From Candidatus Solibacter sp. (lineage in GTDB: Bacteria; Acidobacteriota; Terriglobia; Bryobacterales; Bryobacteraceae): a stretch of 9,206 nucleotides of DNA. The DNA is taken from contig JADGNT010000146.1 of NCBI GenBank assembly GCA_017883345.1, positions 1 through 9,206 on the forward strand, written 5' to 3'. Position 1 is the first letter of the stretch. Each line of letters starts with the position of its first letter. Below, in pieces: positions 6,177 to 9,206 of the stretch. The notes under the pieces are model-generated. The model saw only the letters and a list, made by a program, of their open reading frames with translations. It did no database searches and was not told the DNA's origin. The translations under genes and the position numbers were made by a program.

Positions 6177-7228
6177 TGACCAGAAGACAAATTCTTGGAG
6201 CGGCCGGCGCCGCGTCCGCGTGGATGGCGGCCGGGCCCGGGCGGGCGCAGACTCCGCCGAAGCAACTATCCAACTTGGGTGGGGCGCCGGCCGGCTTCCC
6301 CATACGGATGCGTGCGGGCCGCGGCGGCGCCAAACCGTTCGACGTCGTGGAGCACTGCCACAACCTGGGTCTTGGCGTGGTCGAAACGCGTCTGCCGGGG
6401 ACCGATCCGGAGGCCATCAAAACGCTCCGCCAGAAGGTGGAAGGCTACCACATGCGCCTCATCCTGGACGTGGGCTATCCGCGGGATGAAGCCGGAGTCG
6501 CGGCCTTCGATGCCGCGGTGAAGGCCGCCAGCGAGTGCGGGGCGATTTCCTTGCACGCCGCCATGACGGGCCGCCGCTACGAGGACATGAACACCGTCGA
6601 GGCGTTCCGCCAGAATTTCGAACGCTGCCAGAAATCCATCGCCCTCGCCGAACCCGTCCTGCGTAAGCACCGCATGCGGCTGGGCATCGAAAACCACAAG
6701 GGCTGGCGTTCCGCCGAACAGGCGGCGTGGCTGAAGCGCGTGAGCAGCGAGTGGGTGGGCGTCCACCTCGATTTCGGCAACAACGTGTCGCTCTGCGAAG
6801 AGCCCGCGCTCACGCTGCGCAACCTTTTGCCCTACACGTTTGCCTGCCACATCAAAGACATGGCCGTCGAGTGGTATGAAGAGGGCTTCCTGCTCTCCGA
6901 GGTGCCGCTCGGCGAAGGCTTCCTCGATATCAAAGGGATGGTCGCCACGCTGCGGAAGAAGGACCCGAACATGGCGTTGGACCTGGAGATGATCACGCGC
7001 GATCCGCTCAAGATCCCGGTGTTCACCGAGAAGTACTGGGTCACCTTCGACGATGCCTACAGCCCCTTGCCGGGACGCGACTTCGCGAAGATTGTGGCTA
7101 TCGTCAACACGAACAAACCGAGCCGCCCGCTCCCGCGGGTCACCGGAATGAGTCCGGAGGCGCAGTTGAAACTCGAGGACGACTGTATTTCGAAATCCAT
7201 CGAGTACGCGCGCCAGATCCTAACATAA
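6173..7228 (+). CDS. Tat-exported sugar phosphate isomerase/epimerase-like TIM-barrel protein
   Basis: The 351-residue protein starts with a twin-arginine signal (MMTRRQILGAAGAASAWMAAGPGRAQ, cleavage likely near 25), then a xylose-isomerase-like TIM barrel (AP endonuclease 2 superfamily). Candidate divalent-metal ligands lie at barrel strand ends: Glu173 in RLGIENHKG, Asp200 in GVHLDFGNN, His226 in ACHIKDM and Glu272 in ALDLEMI; VPLGEG (244-249) is also typical. Tat export suggests it folds with its metal before crossing to the periplasm. The family interconverts or cleaves sugars and related polyols; the substrate here is unknown. The neighbouring cytochrome and quinoprotein remnants hint at a former periplasmic sugar or alcohol oxidation cluster. 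Translation is probably coupled to the remnant upstream. A reading open from 5744 would add out-of-frame cytochrome DNA and destroy the Tat signal, so I reject it. Confidence 0.9.
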   Translation: MMTRRQILGAAGAASAWMAAGPGRAQTPPKQLSNLGGAPAGFPIRMRAGRGGAKPFDVVEHCHNLGLGVVETRLPGTDPEAIKTLRQKVEGYHMRLILDVGYPRDEAGVAAFDAAVKAASECGAISLHAAMTGRRYEDMNTVEAFRQNFERCQKSIALAEPVLRKHRMRLGIENHKGWRSAEQAAWLKRVSSEWVGVHLDFGNNVSLCEEPALTLRNLLPYTFACHIKDMAVEWYEEGFLLSEVPLGEGFLDIKGMVATLRKKDPNMALDLEMITRDPLKIPVFTEKYWVTFDDAYSPLPGRDFAKIVAIVNTNKPSRPLPRVTGMSPEAQLKLEDDCISKSIEYARQILT

Positions 7229-7245
7229 GTTCCGCATGACGTAAT

Positions 7246-7272
7246 GCTGCGGCCCATCCGGAAACCGCTCCC
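7246..7272 (+). repeat. Interspersed repeat unit, copy 2 (right arm missing)
   Basis: It matches 1869-1895 at 23 of 27 bases. It begins 18 bases after the isomerase-like stop. After GAAACCGCTCCC the similarity stops: the complementary right arm that makes the first copy a palindrome is absent, so this copy cannot form the hairpin. Confidence 0.5.
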
Positions 7273-7300
7273 TCAGATGCCGTGAAAAGCATCATTCATG

Positions 7301-7365
7301 GGCCGCTGATGAACGCCGATAAACGCCGATAAGCAATTTGGTTTTATCTGCGTTGATCGGCGGCC
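7301..7365. repeat. Imperfect inverted repeat between convergent genes (REP/MITE-like)
   Basis: Arms 7301-7322 and 7344-7365 are reverse complements at 19 of 22 positions, with a 21-base spacer. The left arm runs into a tandem pair of AACGCCGATA (7312-7321 and 7322-7331). Sequences of this kind (AACGCCGAT...ATCTGCGTT...GGCGGCCA) recur, from memory, as dispersed intergenic elements in many genomes. It lies between two genes that converge, so it may also stop transcription from both sides. No ORF in it looks real. Confidence 0.65.
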
Positions 7366-7386
7366 ATTTGTTTTCTTCTCGTGTTC

Positions 7387-7749
7387 TCACGGTCGCGGCT
7401 CGGAGTCCGGATCGAAGTGGCGATCCAGATAGAGCCACAGGACGCGCGCGAAGCGCGTCACGGCGGGCACCAGAGGCAGATATGCCACAAAGGCCGCCAC
7501 AATTACCACGTCGAAGCGCCACGGTGTCAGCCACCACAGCAACAGCACCAGCCCGAGGACCGGCGGAATCGAGAGCAGGTAGCTGAAATACATCGCACCC
7601 AGGAAGTAGCCCTGCTCGCGCTCATATTTCAAGTGGCACTCCGGACAGCGCTCATACATGGTGAGGTAAGTGCGCCACAGTGGTCCGCGAAAGATCTTCC
7701 CCTTGTGGCAGCGCGGGCACAGTTCGCGGACGATGGCTTGAACTTGCAT
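7387..7749 (-). CDS. DUF983 family zinc-ribbon membrane protein
   Basis: The 120-residue protein starts with a zinc ribbon, CPRC at 11-14 and CPEC at 35-38, joined by HKGKIFRGPLWRTYLTMYER. A glycine-containing helix (about 49-74, GYFLGAMYFSYLLSIPPVLGLVLLLWW) and a second helix (about 81-104) follow, then a short charged tail ending FDPDSEPRP. This is the layout of the DUF983 family, small inner-membrane proteins of unknown function. The start at 7749 is chosen because the cysteine ribbon begins ten residues in and the upstream gene's stop (7755-7757) is only five bases away. A longer reading from 7803 would overlap the methyltransferase. No Shine-Dalgarno sequence is seen, so translation is probably coupled to the methyltransferase. 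Confidence 0.88.
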   Translation of the reverse strand: MQVQAIVRELCPRCHKGKIFRGPLWRTYLTMYERCPECHLKYEREQGYFLGAMYFSYLLSIPPVLGLVLLLWWLTPWRFDVVIVAAFVAYLPLVPAVTRFARVLWLYLDRHFDPDSEPRP

Positions 7750-7754
7750 GGGGG

Positions 7755-8669
7755 CTATTCGAACTTCGGGCCGATGCCGAGCTTTCTGCCGAGCCGCACC
7801 CATCGCGAGCCGGAGGCCAGCCGGATGCGTTCGGCCAGCACATCCGCGCGCTCTTTTTCCTGGCGCGCTTTGGCTTCCGCCGTCTGCCAGGCATCCACCA
7901 TCTGATGGCCCGCGCAGTGGTCGAACGTGAAGTCCTGGTTCCTGGCGATCAGGGGCTGGGAAGTATCGTAATCGAACAGAATGCCGCTCTCCGGCACGTT
8001 CTCCGTCAGGAAGTCGACCGCGCGGAATCCGGCGGCCAGCAGTTGGGCGCGCAGGGCGGTGGCGCCGAATTCGCGCATTTCGAGGGTGGCTCCGCTGCCG
8101 CCGTGAAACGTGAGATCGTCAAGGATCTCTAGCGTGCCATCGCGGCGGCGATTGATGAGCACGCTGGAATCGCCCAAGGGCACGATGCGGAATTCGTGGA
8201 GTTCCGGGAAATGTTCGCGCAAGCGGTCCTCGGGATTGCAGTACACGGTGATGCCGAGGAAACCGTGGGGCTTCAGCATGCGCCGGGTTTCCTCGAACGC
8301 GCGCTCTACCGGGGGCGCGATGTGCTCCAGCACGTCGGCGGAGAGAATGAAGTCGTACTGCCCGGCCAACTCGGGGTGAGATTCGGTGAAATCGAGGCGC
8401 GGTTCGCGGTCGTAGAAGGTGTTGGTGTAATCGAACTTCTCGGCCAGAAGGCGGTTGTAGCAATCCTTGTCGCTCATGCCCAGGCCGCGGATGGCCTTCA
8501 TTTTGGGGAAGCCGGGCAGCGGCAAGCTGCGTCCAAACAGCTCGATGGAGAGCAGGCGGATCAACCCGCGGAGGCGCACGTTGGACCCGCAGGCGCAGGT
8601 GGCGGGTTCGCTGGCGAAGTGGTCCACTTCGTTGGGGGCGCCGCAGATGTTACAGGTGAAGCAAACCAT
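7755..8669 (-). CDS. SAM-dependent methyltransferase with N-terminal zinc ribbon
   Basis: The 304-residue protein has three parts. Residues 3-30 carry a Cys-rich knot (CNIC at 6-9, CACGS at 25-29) followed by NVRLRGLIRLL, resembling the C--CGS--R-R-L motif at the head of a group of cytosolic methyltransferases seen in polysaccharide and secondary-metabolite clusters. Residues 55-225 are a class I methyltransferase: YDFILSADVLEHI (105-117) and RRMLKPHGFLGITVY (129-143) are clear, but motif I is unusual (AIRGLGMSD, 59-67, instead of a GxGxG loop). Residues 258-304 form a charged helix ending SGSRWVRLGRKLGIGP, a tail common in glycan-cluster proteins of this kind. The substrate cannot be named. 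The gene is the middle of a compact minus-strand run: eight bases after the stop at 8678 and five before DUF983. RBS is weak (GAAAG). Confidence 0.85.
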   Translation of the reverse strand: MVCFTCNICGAPNEVDHFASEPATCACGSNVRLRGLIRLLSIELFGRSLPLPGFPKMKAIRGLGMSDKDCYNRLLAEKFDYTNTFYDREPRLDFTESHPELAGQYDFILSADVLEHIAPPVERAFEETRRMLKPHGFLGITVYCNPEDRLREHFPELHEFRIVPLGDSSVLINRRRDGTLEILDDLTFHGGSGATLEMREFGATALRAQLLAAGFRAVDFLTENVPESGILFDYDTSQPLIARNQDFTFDHCAGHQMVDAWQTAEAKARQEKERADVLAERIRLASGSRWVRLGRKLGIGPKFE

Positions 8670-8677
8670 CGGGACTT

Positions 8678-8986
8678 TCAGGGTACCAGTGCGCGGGTCT
8701 TCCAGGTCATGCGGAAGCCGGGCGGCAGATCCAGGCGCCGGGCTTGTACGAAGAAGCTGCCGACGCCCGGCAGGTCGGGAAGAAAGAGGATCTCGTCGGA
8801 ATAGATAGTCTCCCCGCCGCCACGCAAGGGGGACTTCTCCGGCTGCTGGCGCGTCCGGATGGTTTGGCGGAGACCGGGCACGCCATCCGTGCCCTCCAGG
8901 TCGGCGAAAAAACGATAGCGCGTGCTCGAAAGCGAGCCGTCAGGCCCGTTTCGGCCGGGCCGTCCTCCACTCGGAAGCTGCTCCAC
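8678..8986 (-). CDS. Unrecognised small protein, possibly the remnant of a frameshifted gene
   Basis: The open frame runs from 9022 down to a TGA at 8678-8680; the only usable start is GTG at 8984-8986, giving 102 residues. The last 75 residues (from about YRFFADLEGTDGVPG to MTWKTRALVP) look like real protein: GC3 is high, there are hydrophobic/aromatic alternations (YSDEILFLPDLPG, FFVQARRLDLPPGF) and the stop lies eight bases before the methyltransferase start, as in an operon. The first 25 residues are low-complexity Gly/Pro/Arg/Ser. In that part the neighbouring frame (GTG at 8986-8988, giving WSSFRVEDGPAETGLTARFRA) shows better GC3, so a frameshift near the T6 run in the ATCGTTTTTTCGCC stretch (about 8910-8920) is possible. 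I recognise no family. It could also be an unused reading, though the operon spacing argues against that. Confidence 0.45.
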   Translation of the reverse strand: MEQLPSGGRPGRNGPDGSLSSTRYRFFADLEGTDGVPGLRQTIRTRQQPEKSPLRGGGETIYSDEILFLPDLPGVGSFFVQARRLDLPPGFRMTWKTRALVP

Positions 8987-9130
8987 ACCTTCGCGGATTA
9001 CTCCTGCCTTGTCGCCAAGGATTTACCGATTCCCAGCGAGAACATCGCGCCGCCGATTCAGCAGGGAGGCCCGGCCGAGCGCATATTTTGACGCCTATGC
9101 CGCGACCCGAGGTCCGCCCCACAATCGCCC
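8987..9130. other. Unassigned stretch between dut and the small minus-strand ORF
   Basis: All three minus-strand frames are broken or lack a start here; short readable pieces exist (SKYALGRASLLNRRR and ILGDKAGVIREGVEQL in one frame, separated by a TAA at 9023-9025). On the plus strand a frame stays open to TGA at 9089-9091 and its last 37 codons (KLLHTFADYSCLVAKD, then LPIPSENIAPPIQQGG) also look protein-like, but no start or ribosome binding site supports it and it lies codon-for-codon opposite the minus-strand frame. No promoter or terminator is clear. It may be decayed coding sequence or a leader. Confidence 0.35.
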
Positions 9131-9206
9131 CTATCGCCCCGACGACCCGAAGCCGCCGGCACCGCGCGAGGAATCGGCCAGATCGCCTTCCAGCCACTCC
9201 ACCGCC
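9131..9206 (-). CDS. dut: dUTP diphosphatase (dUTPase), C-terminal end only
   Basis: The last 24 codons before TAG (9131-9133) read AVEWLEGDLADSSRG then AGGFGSSGR. The RGAGGFGSSG part is motif V of trimeric dUTPases, the flexible glycine-rich C-terminal arm that closes over the bound nucleotide of a neighbouring subunit; family members usually read RGxGGFGSTG followed by a few residues. The enzyme splits dUTP to dUMP and pyrophosphate in the cytosol, keeping uracil out of DNA and supplying dUMP for dTMP synthesis. Only this arm is visible; the core lies beyond the window edge. GC3 is high, as in the other genes. The reading depends on one short motif, but the motif is distinctive and sits exactly at a C-terminus, as it should. 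Confidence 0.8.
   Translation of the reverse strand, partial: AVEWLEGDLADSSRGAGGFGSSGR

Noticed and set aside
7301..7365. CRISPR or direct-repeat array
   Set aside because: Only two adjacent 10-base units without spacers, inside an inverted repeat; no cas genes in the window.
7381..8132. Plus-strand open frames opposite the DUF983 and methyltransferase genes
   Set aside because: Antisense shadows; the minus-strand frames contain the zinc ribbons, membrane helices and methyltransferase motifs.

Overview
The window is GC-rich (about 60-65% by eye) with strong G/C preference at third codon positions. Several traits fit a soil acidobacterium of the Solibacter/Bryobacter type: long TPR proteins, a Hanks-type kinase fused to TPRs, a Tat-exported sugar-isomerase-like TIM barrel next to cytochrome c and quinoprotein sequence, a Gly/Arg-rich exported cytochrome c, and interspersed palindromic repeats. 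This assignment is inference from gene style; there is no rRNA or other phylogenetic marker.

Layout, plus strand. 2-1855 is the 3' part of a long TPR protein, closed by a perfect 48-bp palindrome that probably terminates transcription. After an AT-rich gap, 2102-3451 encodes a protein resembling circularly permuted ATP-grasp enzymes. 3683-5578 encodes a transmembrane Ser/Thr kinase: cytoplasmic kinase domain, one membrane helix, a proline-rich linker with a 42-residue tandem duplication, and C-terminal TPRs. 5773-6176 is a deletion scar: the first half of an exported c-type cytochrome is joined, in a different frame, to the last ~40 codons of a PQQ-type quinoprotein dehydrogenase. The quinoprotein stop overlaps the start of an intact Tat-dependent sugar phosphate isomerase/epimerase-like gene (6173-7228). 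The six-frame reading of that last gene can be extended far upstream, but the ribosome binding site and Tat signal place the start at 6173/6176.

Layout, minus strand (reading right to left). A dUTPase C-terminus (dut) is cut by the window edge, recognised from its motif V. An unclear stretch follows that holds a small unrecognised ORF, possibly frameshifted. Then come a zinc-ribbon SAM methyltransferase and a two-helix DUF983 zinc-ribbon membrane protein, tightly spaced as in an operon. The two gene blocks converge at 7229-7386, where there is a decayed copy of the 1869-1895 repeat and a separate 65-bp interspersed inverted repeat.

I see no defence system, CRISPR array, tRNA, rRNA, transposase or integrase. 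The best leads are the cytochrome/quinoprotein fusion scar, the two repeat families located just after stop codons, the substituted alpha-C glutamate in the kinase, and the possible frameshift beside dut.
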